Shown: positions 7,094 to 16,143, counted from the stretch's first letter. The stretch is 64,000 nt of DNA from VGMA01 sp964655475 (GCA_964655475.1 CAZZMO010000001.1:124001-188000); one strand, 5' to 3'. Notes: a model not told the origin generated them from the letters alone. A program made the numbers and translations.

Positions 7094-8581
7094 ATGTCTA
7101 CTATTTCTTTGAATTCCTCTGTAGGGGTCTTAGCAGCCGAAATTGAGGGGGAAAATGGGACTTATGAAATATCAAAGGCAAGGGTCCCTGAGACCTCTCT
7201 TTTTGAAGATACGATTTTGTCCTTAGATAAACCTTATGTTCCGCCGACCACTATGGATAAGGTTTTGGAAGTAGTAGGATATATTTTCTATTATCTACTC
7301 TTCCCTGTTACCTACCCAGTGAAGCTATTGATCGACTTTTTGATCAAGATTTCGATATTTCCAGGAGATCTTTACCGCACTGATTTTGGTGTCTGGATTT
7401 TGAAGACATTCACCCACATGAAGAATCTGGAAGCTGATCGAATCAATGAGACGAAGCTTGGAATGAAGATGATTGGAGGGGAGATCTCAAAAGTAGAAAC
7501 AAAAGATGGACAAGAGATTGAAGTGATGAGAATCACACAGGAGAAATTCAAAGAGAGCATTGAAAATGCAAGTGGAACTTTTGCCGACTATGAAGTTGCT
7601 CTAGATGATAAGGATGCTCTTCATTATTTCGCCTCTGGAAAAACAAAGAAAACGCATACCCTCAGAACAATTGAATTTCGACAAAATCCAAATCCGATGG
7701 CAGAGCTGTTAAAGAAGATGGGCTGGCAAGAGGTGACCATCGAAACAGATCTAGGACCTAAAAAAGTTCTTCAGTTCCACCTCCGTTTAGGAAAAGAAGA
7801 ATCCTCGAATCGTGGGGTTGTCCTCCGTTGCCATCCAATGTCTCACTTCTACCCCTTCGAAAAGAAATATCTCATCAATCACCTAGCTATGGGAAAAGAC
7901 ATTGTGTTTTTTGATTCGCGAGGCCTCAGCAAAACGGAGTATGCACCTTCTGAAGAGGGGCTCTATTTTGATGCAGATGCAGTTTATAGAAAGATGAGAG
8001 ATGATTGGGGTTATAAAGGGAATGACATTTGGGTGACTTCACGCTGCAGTGGAAGCACACAAGCAAGTTTCCTTCGCCACCGCTATCAAGAAGATGGGGT
8101 GAATATTGTTTTTGAAAACGGATTTAAGAGCTATACAAGCTTAGTCAGTCGCCAGTTTTGGCCTGTCAATTGGATGGGGCTCAAAAGGCTTGAGTGCATC
8201 GAGTCTCAAGACCCAAAGACCGTTCTACTAGCATCTGGGGATGTCAGCCGTTATGTCGACCATTTCGACAACATCAGAAAACTAGAAGCAATGCCGCGAA
8301 ATAGTTTCAATGGCTCTCGTGTGATTGTTCTCAGTACAGATACGGATAAAACAGTCGAGCCTGATGCAGGGCAAGCTTTGGCCCGTGCTGCTGCACGTAC
8401 TGCCGAGACATACTATCTTCGCTACCGAGGGAAAAGTCGCTGTACGGATGGTCATTTTGAAGATATGTTCTTAAAAGATGAGAAGCTCTTCGCCTCTTAC
8501 TCACAGATTATGTCAGATCGAGGGGTTCAATACCTCAGCAATTTCCGCGGCGATGTTTTAAAGCGGCCAAAAAGTCACTAG
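7094..8581 (+). CDS. alpha/beta-hydrolase-like protein with N-terminal membrane region
   Basis: Of the 495 residues, about 57-92 are hydrophobic (VVGYIFYYLLFPVTYPVKLLIDFL) and could form a membrane hairpin. The C-terminal 250 look like an alpha/beta hydrolase: a GKDIVFFDSRGLS strand-loop, then a nucleophile-elbow-like SRCSG at 316-320 (Cys318 in the nucleophile position, Ser319 next to it). A late acid follows at D416/D418 (STDTDKTVEP), then His454 (TDGHFED). That order of nucleophile, acid and His is classical. Chlamydiae have families of poorly described proteins of this kind, and a membrane-anchored or secreted esterase/thioesterase is possible. An extended -10 promoter lies 40 bases upstream and a strong terminator starts 50 bases downstream. 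Confidence 0.65.
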   Translation: MSTISLNSSVGVLAAEIEGENGTYEISKARVPETSLFEDTILSLDKPYVPPTTMDKVLEVVGYIFYYLLFPVTYPVKLLIDFLIKISIFPGDLYRTDFGVWILKTFTHMKNLEADRINETKLGMKMIGGEISKVETKDGQEIEVMRITQEKFKESIENASGTFADYEVALDDKDALHYFASGKTKKTHTLRTIEFRQNPNPMAELLKKMGWQEVTIETDLGPKKVLQFHLRLGKEESSNRGVVLRCHPMSHFYPFEKKYLINHLAMGKDIVFFDSRGLSKTEYAPSEEGLYFDADAVYRKMRDDWGYKGNDIWVTSRCSGSTQASFLRHRYQEDGVNIVFENGFKSYTSLVSRQFWPVNWMGLKRLECIESQDPKTVLLASGDVSRYVDHFDNIRKLEAMPRNSFNGSRVIVLSTDTDKTVEPDAGQALARAAARTAETYYLRYRGKSRCTDGHFEDMFLKDEKLFASYSQIMSDRGVQYLSNFRGDVLKRPKSH

Positions 8582-9722
8582 CCACATCTTTTGGAGTTCT
8601 CAAGAGAGCTCTATGTGTGCCTGGTCTAAAATCCTTCCCAAATTGGAGAAGGATTTTTTTTTCTAATGCATTGATATCGTAAGGAAGGGCGTAGAGAATC
8701 CGGTCATCAAGCTCATAATCTCCCTCTTCATTCGTAAAGTAATCAGAAAGGGTACTCCACTCTGTTGCTATCGTGGGAGTGCCGAGTTTTGCCGCTTCCA
8801 AGTAAACGTATCCAGGTAGCTCATAGAAGGCGGGGTGAAGATAGAGCCCTGCATTTTGATAGGCGCTCACGAGAAGTTCTTGAGAAATGCCCACTTGGGG
8901 ATCGATAGGAATCACTCTGAGATTTCCCTTCTCCTCTTTCGGAAGCGTTCCAGAGAGGATGATAGTGGGGGCTTTTCTCCACTTTTCAATCGCCTTGAGA
9001 CAGGTCATTGCATATTCTTGATACCCATCAAATCCTGATGTGGCGATGAAGACCAAGGGGATATCGAGATGCCTTGTTGCTAAGATGGAAGCGAGCTGGT
9101 TTTTTCTCGGCTCTAAACGTCCAATCTGCAAGATGTAGTCTTTTTTGTTAAGTCCAACGAGATTGAGAAAGGATCGATCGTAGTCGTAGTGTTTTTCAAA
9201 CAAGAATCCGGGGGTCCAATAGACTGTCTCTGTAACGGCCGTTTTGCAATTTCTTTGGATCGTCTTCGCCTCAATTTTCGAATTGGCAATGCAGATCCTT
9301 GCGTTTTTAAGTACTTCATAGTTAATGAGAGGACACTGTTTGGGTGTAGAAGGGAGGTAGCGGATGAGCTCAGGCTGCTCACAGAGGATTTGCAAATAGG
9401 GGTCACCCTCATTCGATGATAGCCCCCTCTGGATGTAGTGAAAAAAAGCAGTCGCAGGGCCTGAAGCTTGCAGGTAATCTTCATGAAAGGGGATGATCCC
9501 ATAATCTTTTTGGAGCCATTCAAGTGATTTGAAGAGTGGATTGAGATCGTCGCAGATGTCTGATAAAAAAGGGAAATCTCCCTCCTCTATTTCTCCAATG
9601 TTATTGCTCAGATGGCAAGGAACATTCAGAGTATGAAGCCCTTTTGCAATGACTTCGATTGAGGTTTTAGCTCCTAGCCAGGGAAAGTTTGGGGTCGTTT
9701 TTTGGTAAAAAAAGAATCTCAT
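8535..9722 (-). CDS. glycosyltransferase, GT-B fold (GT4-like)
   Basis: The 395-residue protein has the C-terminal half of a GT4-type enzyme: DYILQIGRLEPRKNQ at the domain boundary, then a donor-binding region with LHPAFYELPGYVYLEAAKLGTP, which holds the family's ExxxxxxxE-like helix. It probably transfers a sugar from a nucleotide donor; the acceptor is unknown. Its 3' end overlaps the convergent hydrolase gene by 47 bases. The terminator of that gene (8629-8662) is embedded in this coding sequence on the other strand. Confidence 0.85.
   Translation of the reverse strand: MRFFFYQKTTPNFPWLGAKTSIEVIAKGLHTLNVPCHLSNNIGEIEEGDFPFLSDICDDLNPLFKSLEWLQKDYGIIPFHEDYLQASGPATAFFHYIQRGLSSNEGDPYLQILCEQPELIRYLPSTPKQCPLINYEVLKNARICIANSKIEAKTIQRNCKTAVTETVYWTPGFLFEKHYDYDRSFLNLVGLNKKDYILQIGRLEPRKNQLASILATRHLDIPLVFIATSGFDGYQEYAMTCLKAIEKWRKAPTIILSGTLPKEEKGNLRVIPIDPQVGISQELLVSAYQNAGLYLHPAFYELPGYVYLEAAKLGTPTIATEWSTLSDYFTNEEGDYELDDRILYALPYDINALEKKILLQFGKDFRPGTHRALLRTPKDVASDFLAALKHRRGNC
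8629..8662 (+). terminator. intrinsic terminator inside the convergent glycosyltransferase gene
   Basis: ATCCTTC at 8631-8637 pairs with GAAGGAT at 8648-8654, extendable by A-T pairs on both sides, and is followed by nine T (8654-8662). It lies 50 bases past the stop of the hydrolase gene and within the reverse-strand coding sequence of the glycosyltransferase. Confidence 0.8.
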
Positions 9723-9785
9723 AACTTCTTTCTATAGAAAAATGTTTAATTCGTCAAAATCCCAAAATGGGGTATCCTTAGGGGT

Positions 9786-10985
9786 ATGACCGATCATGTT
9801 TCATCGACAAGAAGGGCGATCCTCCTCTCAAGCGTCCTGCATGAGCCCTTCTCTGCGCTCTACCCCCTCTTACCCTTCATTTTTTTAAAGGATTTAGGAG
9901 CAAGTTCGCTTCAAATTGTCCTTTTAGTCATGTTGAAGCCTCTGGTAGCCCTCTTTTCTTTTTATTGGAGCTCCAGGGTTAAGAAGAGGCGCGATCTTTT
10001 ACGGATGAACCTCCTCGGTGCTGGTATCTTGGCAAGGGTTCCTTTACTCATCTGCCTATATATCAATAATATTTGGCTTTTGATCATCGCTGCAGCCCTC
10101 TATATGCTCTTTTCCAGGGCGAGCATCCCCGCCTGGATGGAGATGTTGAAGCTCAACCTCCCTTCCAAAGTGAGGGAGAAGTTATTTTCTGTCGGTGCAG
10201 CCCTCGGCTATGGCGTGGGGATTTTGATTGCAATCGGGGCAGGAGAGCTCTTAGACCGGGATATATCCCTTTGGAAGAGTCTCTATGCCGGGAGCATTTT
10301 GATCGGCCTTCTCGGGGTCGTCATTCAGTGCATCATTCCGATTCGAGGAGAGCATGAACAAGAGGCTACGCTTGAAAAAGTGCGTAATAATCCTTGGAAA
10401 GATAGTCTCCACCTCATGAAGACAAGGCCCGATTTTCGCCGTTTTCAAATGGGTTTTATGGCGGGAGGGTTCGGTCTTATGTTGGTCCAACCTGTCATTC
10501 CACAGTTTTTTTCTGAGGTGCTCCACCTCTCTTATAAAAATTTGATGATTGCCTATTCGATCTGTAAAGGGCTCGGATTTGTGTTTACTTCATCACTTTG
10601 GAGTATAGGACTGACCAGGTTGTCCATCAGCCATTTTACCGCTTTGGTCCTCTTCGGCTTTTCCCTATTCCCTCTTTGCATCTTATTTGCCCCCCTTTCA
10701 GAATGGTGTCTCTATCTTGCATATATTCTTTACGGAATTGCCCAAGCGGGGAGTCATTTGATTTGGCACATGTCAGGTCCGATGTTTTCTGACCATGAAG
10801 ATAGCTCCACATACAGCGGAGTCAACATTGTCATGGTGGGAGTGAGGGGAGTGATCGCTCCTCCTCTTGGTGGGCTCTTAGCTGCAGTTACAGGTCTTTA
10901 CTATCCTTTCTTCACGAGTATTGTTCTTTGTCTCATCGGAATTTCTTTTCTCTACTACAAAGCGCCAGCTCGACTCCGCGCGTAA
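9786..10985 (+). CDS. MFS transporter
   Basis: A 399-residue, 12-helix major facilitator. The N-terminal half has the loop SSRVKKRRDLLR where MFS proteins carry the RxGRR-type turn. A basic central loop (RGEHEQEATLEKVRNNPW) separates the halves. The C-terminal half has GVRGVIAPPLGGLL, reminiscent of drug- or sugar-efflux members. Substrate is unknown. It is followed 55 bases later by the HD-domain gene, which has its own TATAAT at 10996-11001, so co-transcription is not certain. Confidence 0.82.
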   Translation: MTDHVSSTRRAILLSSVLHEPFSALYPLLPFIFLKDLGASSLQIVLLVMLKPLVALFSFYWSSRVKKRRDLLRMNLLGAGILARVPLLICLYINNIWLLIIAAALYMLFSRASIPAWMEMLKLNLPSKVREKLFSVGAALGYGVGILIAIGAGELLDRDISLWKSLYAGSILIGLLGVVIQCIIPIRGEHEQEATLEKVRNNPWKDSLHLMKTRPDFRRFQMGFMAGGFGLMLVQPVIPQFFSEVLHLSYKNLMIAYSICKGLGFVFTSSLWSIGLTRLSISHFTALVLFGFSLFPLCILFAPLSEWCLYLAYILYGIAQAGSHLIWHMSGPMFSDHEDSSTYSGVNIVMVGVRGVIAPPLGGLLAAVTGLYYPFFTSIVLCLIGISFLYYKAPARLRA

Positions 10986-11040
10986 ATTTACTAGGTATAA
11001 TAGAGCGAGTTTTATATAAGGGAAAAAAAGGAGTGAACTC

Positions 11041-11886
11041 TTGTCTTTAGCTCACTGGAAAACGACCTTCGAAAAATGGAACCTTCTTCATTATCAAAAT
11101 GATGATGCCTCTCACGATATTTACCATTTCAGGCGGGTAGCGAGTAACGCATTTCATATTGCCAACCATTACCCAGAAGGGGAAATCGATCGCCATATTC
11201 TTTTGGCTGCATCTTATTTTCACGACGTCGTCAACTTGCCAAAGGACCACCCTCAAAGAAGTCAGGCCTCAAGTTTTTCTGCAGAAAAAGCAGGGGCGAT
11301 CTTGATGCAACTTGGTTTTGATAAAGAGAAAATTCCTGGCGTGCAACATGCGATTTTAACTCACAGTTTCAGCGCCAATTTAGAGCCAAAAACTCTCGAG
11401 GCACAAGTAGTACAGGATGCGGACCGGATTGATGGATTTGGAACGGTCGGCATTTTAAGAGCCCTCTACGTATCAGGGAGATTGAATCGACTTTTATTTG
11501 ATGAAAAAGATCCCCTTGCATCAGAGAGGCCACTAGATGATCAAAAGTATAGTTTGGACCATTTCAAAACGAAGATTCTTGTGATGCCTAACTTTTTAAA
11601 GACAGAAGCTGGAAGAAAAATCGCAGAGCCACGTGTTGAAGTAGTGAAGAAGTTTCGAGATCTCATTTCAGAAGAGATCCTCTCTAAACAAAATAGACAG
11701 CTCACCGATCTAGCAGATACATTTTTTCAAGCAGGAAGACAGAAGAAGTTCCTCTTCCATCCTGAAGATCCTTTCGCAACAGCTCGGAAAATGAACAGAG
11801 GGCTTTACGCGATGGACCATGTTCTCGCGTTTTCAGACCTCGATTGGCTTTTTAAGAGTTTGAAGGAGGAGCTCCATCAGCATTAG
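11041..11886 (+). CDS. HD-domain phosphohydrolase
   Basis: The HD metal ligands are visible: SHDIYHFRRV (His near 30), YFHDVVN (the HD pair near 62) and QDADRIDGFG (second Asp). This layout matches YedJ-like hydrolases acting on nucleotides or phosphoesters. The start is TTG at 11041, with AAGGAG seven or more bases upstream and no in-frame ATG nearby. The last codons contain the AGGAGG that apparently serves the next gene. The stop codon lies inside the start of that glycosyltransferase gene. Residues 170-281 are not assigned to a known domain. Confidence 0.85.
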   Translation: MSLAHWKTTFEKWNLLHYQNDDASHDIYHFRRVASNAFHIANHYPEGEIDRHILLAASYFHDVVNLPKDHPQRSQASSFSAEKAGAILMQLGFDKEKIPGVQHAILTHSFSANLEPKTLEAQVVQDADRIDGFGTVGILRALYVSGRLNRLLFDEKDPLASERPLDDQKYSLDHFKTKILVMPNFLKTEAGRKIAEPRVEVVKKFRDLISEEILSKQNRQLTDLADTFFQAGRQKKFLFHPEDPFATARKMNRGLYAMDHVLAFSDLDWLFKSLKEELHQH

Positions 11887-12763
11887 TACAATCATCAGTT
11901 TTTGTACGAATGACTTCCGATTCCTCTCCTATTGTGTAGAAGGGGCTCGCCCTTTTTCAGAAAAAATCTTCATCGTTGTCGCTTCCCATTTCTTCAATGG
12001 TCAGCTCGAAAATCAAGAGCTTCTTCACCGCGCATACAAAGAGTTTCCTGACTGTGAGTTCATTGAATATCAATTTGATGAATCTCAGCTTTATGGTTTC
12101 AATCCTCCAGAAGAAGAGTATAAGATCGAACGGGCGCACCACTGGCACAACACCTCTCGTTATATTGGGATGCATTTTGTGAAGAGCCCTTATGTCCTCT
12201 TTTTAGATGCAGATGAAGTAATCGATGGGGAGAGGATGAAGAAATGGCTAGAGTCAGGTCGCTATCAACAGTTCGATTGTCTCCATTTGTTTGCCTACCG
12301 CTATCAAGAGCTCCCTTCCATGAGAGGGGAGAGGTACATGAACACGGCCCTTTTGGTCAAAAGGGATCAGATTGCTTTAGAAGAGCTTTTTCACCGCTTT
12401 GAAAGGCCAGGTTTTTTCAAAAGCTTTGTGGGTAAGAAGATCAGTGGAGTTCTCGGGCTCGATGGATTGCCTTTGGTCCATCATTACTCTTGGGTTAGAA
12501 CGAAAGAGGAGTTCATCCAAAAAGTGGGATCGTGGGGACACAAGTTTGACTTCGACTGGAATAGCGCTCCTAAAGAGGAGATCTTTGGTTTTAAGAAAAT
12601 CATCCACACCCACCCATTTTGCAATCCTCTTGAAGTGCCCGTGGAAGAGTTCAAACAACAAGAGCATTTCAGGTTTCTTTCCAAACAAGAATTTCCGAAT
12701 CTCCATTTGATGGATCCTTCTAAGCTTAAAGTAGTTTCCGTAAATACCTTAGCTCAGATATGA
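11876..12763 (+). CDS. glycosyltransferase family 2-like, non-canonical start codon
   Basis: The open frame begins after a TGA at 11861 and encodes a typical GT2 N-terminus (ISTIISFCTNDF, then KIFIVVASHF) and the metal-binding LFLDADEVID. No ATG, GTG, TTG or CTG occurs in frame before the ATG at 12170, which would delete the whole donor-binding part. AGGAGG at 11864-11869 sits 6 bases before ATC (11876) and 12 before ATT (11882), so one of these rare starts is probably used. The alternative is a frameshift fusing it to the HD protein, whose last 11 bases it overlaps. With the ATC start the product is 295 residues. It probably glycosylates a surface or host-directed substrate. Confidence 0.72.
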   Translation: MSISTIISFCTNDFRFLSYCVEGARPFSEKIFIVVASHFFNGQLENQELLHRAYKEFPDCEFIEYQFDESQLYGFNPPEEEYKIERAHHWHNTSRYIGMHFVKSPYVLFLDADEVIDGERMKKWLESGRYQQFDCLHLFAYRYQELPSMRGERYMNTALLVKRDQIALEELFHRFERPGFFKSFVGKKISGVLGLDGLPLVHHYSWVRTKEEFIQKVGSWGHKFDFDWNSAPKEEIFGFKKIIHTHPFCNPLEVPVEEFKQQEHFRFLSKQEFPNLHLMDPSKLKVVSVNTLAQI

Positions 12764-12770
12764 TCCATTC

Positions 12771-13157
12771 ATGAACTTAGATTTGCGCATTGATTCAGTT
12801 ACACTCTGGGGGGTAGTGCATCTCACAGAATGGAGAAATGAGATATTCATCGATGAGGATGTCATATTTTTTCGCCGGGTGACGGCAGAGTTCGGTTACC
12901 TCGGGCTTGCTATAGTGGGGATTATAGAAACTATAGGACGCTTCATCTTTGCTGGTATTGCTCTCATGATTCTCCCTTGTTTTGATGAAGAGAGACGGAA
13001 AGAGATTTGGGGGAATATGACCTCTTTACTCGTTGGGAACGCTCTCCTTTCTTTCAACGGCGCTATTTCTGCTTTGGCTATGCTCTTTCTCAATCCATGT
13101 AAGCCTATTCTCGATGAGAATGACTTGCACATCTGCTACGAAAATTGTTTCTTTTAA
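12771..13157 (+). CDS. small membrane protein, unknown
   Basis: The 128-residue product has two long hydrophobic regions, about 42-70 (FGYLGLAIVGIIETIGRF and onward) and 82-108 (NMTSLLVGNALLSFNG and onward), with a charged link (CFDEERRKE). A bilobed hydrophobic shape like that recalls chlamydial inclusion-membrane proteins, but no family is recognised. It starts 8 bases after the glycosyltransferase stop. The stop codon is part of a 14-base perfect palindrome TAATTAGCTAATTA (13155-13168). Confidence 0.6.
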   Translation: MNLDLRIDSVTLWGVVHLTEWRNEIFIDEDVIFFRRVTAEFGYLGLAIVGIIETIGRFIFAGIALMILPCFDEERRKEIWGNMTSLLVGNALLSFNGAISALAMLFLNPCKPILDENDLHICYENCFF

Positions 13158-13264
13158 TTAGCTAATTATCAATATATTAAAAAGAGTAGAAATTTTTTCT
13201 TGCTAATTTCATGAGAATTTTCCCTAATCAAGCTTAGGAAAGGGGCAATGATGAGGGCCCACAT

Positions 13265-14428
13265 ATGAGAAGCACGAATCTACGAGTGATTTCAGCACCT
13301 AATCGATACGTACAAGGAAGAGACGCTACATATGAGCTCGCATCAGAACTTAAGTCTTTGGGCATTACAGGAACTGTAGGAATTATTGCGGGGAAAACCT
13401 CGAAAAAACTCCTCACTAATGTATGGAAAGAGACTTTTGAAGAAGCTAACCTTTCCTATATACTTGCTGATTTTCAAGGGGAATCGTCTCGACAAGAGGT
13501 TGATCGTTTAGCTAAACTCTTTCAAAAAGAGAAAGTCACTGCGATTATCGGAGCAGGTGGAGGAAAAACATTAGATACAGCGAGAGCTGTAGCAGAAGTG
13601 CTCAGTCTATCTGTTATCATATGTCCTTCAAATGCATCGAACGATTCTCCTTGCTTTAGTTTATCAGTGATGTACTCACCTTCAGGGGAATATGAAGGGA
13701 TCTGGTACATGCAAAAATCTCCACTTCTAGTTCTCGTCGATACTACCTTGATTGCTAAAGGTCCTGAAAGACAATTAGCAGCAGGGATGGCTGATGCACT
13801 CGCCACCTATATCGAATCGAGAGCGTGCTCTACGTCAGGAGCGAGAAACCTTTCAGGGGGAAGACAAACCCTTGTAGGGGAGTGTATTGCAAAAACCTGT
13901 TTCGAAACCATTTTGGCCAATGGTCGAGAAGCTCTAGATGCTGTTAAGAGCCAAAGTGTCACTCCTGCTTTAGAAAAAGTAGTTGAAGCAAACATCTTAC
14001 TCTCTGGAGTTGGATGTGAATCGACAGGAGTCGCTTGCGCCCACGCTGTTCAAAATGGACTCAGTGGACTCAAAGAAACTCACGATTGTCTCCACGGGGA
14101 AAAGGTCTCTTTCGGCCTTGTGACTCAACTAATGCTCGAAGGGGCTCCGAGTTCATTCATCCATGAAGTGGTCGGATTTTTGGTCGATACAGGATTGCCT
14201 GTTACATTTGCCCAACTCGGTATCAGCAATTTAACCGATGCGCTTCTTCTTAAGATCGCAAAGAAAGAAAATGTTGAAGGGGGGCTATTCAAAAATGAGC
14301 CATTCCTCGTCACTGATCGGATGATTGTTGATGCTATGAAAGCTGCCGACACACTTGGACAAAGATATCTTCAAGAAAGAGCTTCTAGAGATGAGGCTTC
14401 TTCTTCCAAATGGCGCAAAAGCGCTTGA
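13265..14428 (+). CDS. gldA: glycerol dehydrogenase (iron-type alcohol dehydrogenase family)
   Basis: Oxidizes glycerol to dihydroxyacetone with NAD+. The 387-residue protein has the NAD-binding GAGGGKTLDTARAVA, the CPSNASNDSPC loop similar to the GldA ASTDAPC region, and metal ligands in the order expected: Asp in GMADALATY, His in CAHAVQNGL and His in CLHGEKVSFG. GAGGG ten bases upstream supports the ATG at 13265. The gene stands alone, with a promoter for the next gene after it. A role in using host glycerol or in polyol redox balance is likely. Confidence 0.9.
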   Translation: MRSTNLRVISAPNRYVQGRDATYELASELKSLGITGTVGIIAGKTSKKLLTNVWKETFEEANLSYILADFQGESSRQEVDRLAKLFQKEKVTAIIGAGGGKTLDTARAVAEVLSLSVIICPSNASNDSPCFSLSVMYSPSGEYEGIWYMQKSPLLVLVDTTLIAKGPERQLAAGMADALATYIESRACSTSGARNLSGGRQTLVGECIAKTCFETILANGREALDAVKSQSVTPALEKVVEANILLSGVGCESTGVACAHAVQNGLSGLKETHDCLHGEKVSFGLVTQLMLEGAPSSFIHEVVGFLVDTGLPVTFAQLGISNLTDALLLKIAKKENVEGGLFKNEPFLVTDRMIVDAMKAADTLGQRYLQERASRDEASSSKWRKSA

Positions 14429-14462
14429 TTTCTAGCTAGCTACCAAAGCCCATTTTTCATTT

Positions 14463-14471
14463 TGCTATAAT
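14463..14471 (+). promoter_or_regulatory. extended -10 promoter element
   Basis: TGCTATAAT matches TGnTATAAT exactly. Transcription would start near 14478, so the in-frame TTG at 14473 cannot be the translation start of the phosphoesterase gene and the ATG at 14497 is preferred. Confidence 0.55.
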
Positions 14472-14496
14472 CTTGGAAAAAACACCCAGGTTACTT

Positions 14497-15729
14497 ATGA
14501 GCGATCCTAATTTTACAAGTCCAGAAGGACACATGTATGGAGAATACCAACCCGTAGACAAGAGCCCCAATTACACGGGCCACAACTTTAGTTTTCACTA
14601 TTACATTTCCCCTTACTACTTAAGACATAAAGATTGCACACTCCCAGTGCCTAAGCCACGCCGAGGGGCAAAATTGAATATGGATCTCGCTCAATTCTTA
14701 AGCCCTGAGATTATGGAAAATATTCAAAAGGCTGGGGAGATCGTTTTTCACTCAGTAGGAGATACAGGACTTGTCAACGACAGAAAGGCAGTTGATAATG
14801 AAGAAGTTATTACTGATGCTATGTCGGAAGATGTACGTCATGGGGGAGAAAATCCACCCTCATTCCTTTTCCATCTTGGAGATGTTGTTTATTATCTTGG
14901 CCAAAGACAATACTATTATGAGCAGTTTTACGAGCCATTTGGAAAGTACAACCGGCCTATTTTTGCCATCCCGGGCAATCATGATGGGTCAGCTGCGATG
15001 AAATCGATTCATGGTGAAAAAGTACCACTTGGCCCCTTCTTAGAAAATTTCTGCTCTCCGAAACCCATTCATACTCATATGGCTGGAACGATGGCTCGAA
15101 CAACGATGACTCAGCCAGGAACATTTTTTACTTTAGATGCCCCTTTTGTATCGATCATCGGTCTTTACACCAATTGCTTGGAGGGACCAGGGATTATTTC
15201 TACCCAAAAAGGGGAGTATCCTAATGTTACAGATCAGCAGTTGAAGTTCTTGACAAATGAGCTCAAGAGGTTAGCTCCAGAGCGAAGAGCTGGAAAAAGA
15301 GCGATTATTGTAGCAACTCACGCTCCCTTCTATTCATCGATTAGTGGTGTTAGCTCAGAGGGGATGATTAAGGACCTCAATGCTTGTAGTGAAGAGGCAG
15401 GGATCTACCCCGATGCGTTAATTGCAGGGCACATCCACCTCTATCAAAGAACTACGCTCCGCCGGCCCGATGGGCAGGAAGTCCCTGTCATCATTGCTGG
15501 AAGTGGTGGGTATAACTTGGAAACGCCAGCACCAAAAGATGTACCAGAAGCTGGGACAACTGACGGTGATTTGACGACAGAGGTTCCCTACATTCGAGAA
15601 TATGGTTACATGACGATCAGAACGGATGCCAAAAAGCTCACAATGGAATTTAAAGCTCCTAAGAGTCAGGGGAATAAGCCGTTAGATAAAGTGACGCTAG
15701 ATTTAATAACGAAAAAAATTATTAGATAA
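14497..15729 (+). CDS. calcineurin-like metallophosphoesterase
   Basis: The 410-residue protein carries all the metallophosphoesterase blocks in order: GDTG, LFHLGDVVYYLG, IPGNHDGS, ATHAPF and AGHIHLYQRT. These hold the di-metal centre seen in purple acid phosphatase-like and cAMP phosphodiesterase-like enzymes. No signal peptide is visible. The extended N-terminal 60 residues are Pro/Tyr-rich. Substrate is unknown; monoesters, cyclic nucleotides or phospholipids are possible. It ends 3 bases before the convergent YchJ-like gene. Confidence 0.88.
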   Translation: MSDPNFTSPEGHMYGEYQPVDKSPNYTGHNFSFHYYISPYYLRHKDCTLPVPKPRRGAKLNMDLAQFLSPEIMENIQKAGEIVFHSVGDTGLVNDRKAVDNEEVITDAMSEDVRHGGENPPSFLFHLGDVVYYLGQRQYYYEQFYEPFGKYNRPIFAIPGNHDGSAAMKSIHGEKVPLGPFLENFCSPKPIHTHMAGTMARTTMTQPGTFFTLDAPFVSIIGLYTNCLEGPGIISTQKGEYPNVTDQQLKFLTNELKRLAPERRAGKRAIIVATHAPFYSSISGVSSEGMIKDLNACSEEAGIYPDALIAGHIHLYQRTTLRRPDGQEVPVIIAGSGGYNLETPAPKDVPEAGTTDGDLTTEVPYIREYGYMTIRTDAKKLTMEFKAPKSQGNKPLDKVTLDLITKKIIR

Positions 15730-15732
15730 TCG

Positions 15733-16143
15733 TTACTGAATGTAGATGCCATCTTTGTAGAGCCAGCGCCCATCCTTTTTTTCAAAGAGGGACTGCTCTG
15801 TAAAACTGGCATCTTTTCCTTTTTGTTTCAGGAAGGCTGTAAAGGTCACAATAGAAGTTTTTTCACCGAGCTCACTGCTATGAATCTCGAGATTCTCGAA
15901 GATGGTATTTTCTTTGAATGACTTGAGACTCTTGATCCAGGAGGGAAAGTCAACGGGATAGTTGGGGTTACTGGGGTGGGTTGTTTTCAAGATGTACTCG
16001 TAGAGGCCCAGAGCGTAGCCCGCATAGCGAGAGCGCATCAGGAGCTCTGCATTTTCTGGGAGCTTTAATCCTCTATGATAGGGGGCGCAACACTCGCCGT
16101 AAGGTTTGCCACTATGGCAAAGGCATCGATCAGAATCGTTCAT
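15733..16143 (-). CDS. ychJ: YchJ/UPF0225-type SEC-C domain protein
   Basis: The 136-residue protein begins with the zinc-binding SEC-C motif (CLCHSGKPYGECC, then APYHRG), followed by the family signature ENAELLMRSRYAGYALG and an NTF2-like fold ending in FEKKDGRWLYKDG. Function of YchJ is not established; SEC-C motifs elsewhere bind zinc and help SecA interact with partners. It is convergent with the phosphoesterase gene and divergent from the next gene, from which it is separated by about 90 bases. Confidence 0.88.
   Translation of the reverse strand: MNDSDRCLCHSGKPYGECCAPYHRGLKLPENAELLMRSRYAGYALGLYEYILKTTHPSNPNYPVDFPSWIKSLKSFKENTIFENLEIHSSELGEKTSIVTFTAFLKQKGKDASFTEQSLFEKKDGRWLYKDGIYIQ

Noticed and set aside
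12170..12763. ATG at 12170 as the start of the glycosyltransferase
   Set aside because: It would drop the conserved N-terminal GT2 strand and loop, which are plainly encoded in the same frame from 11876.
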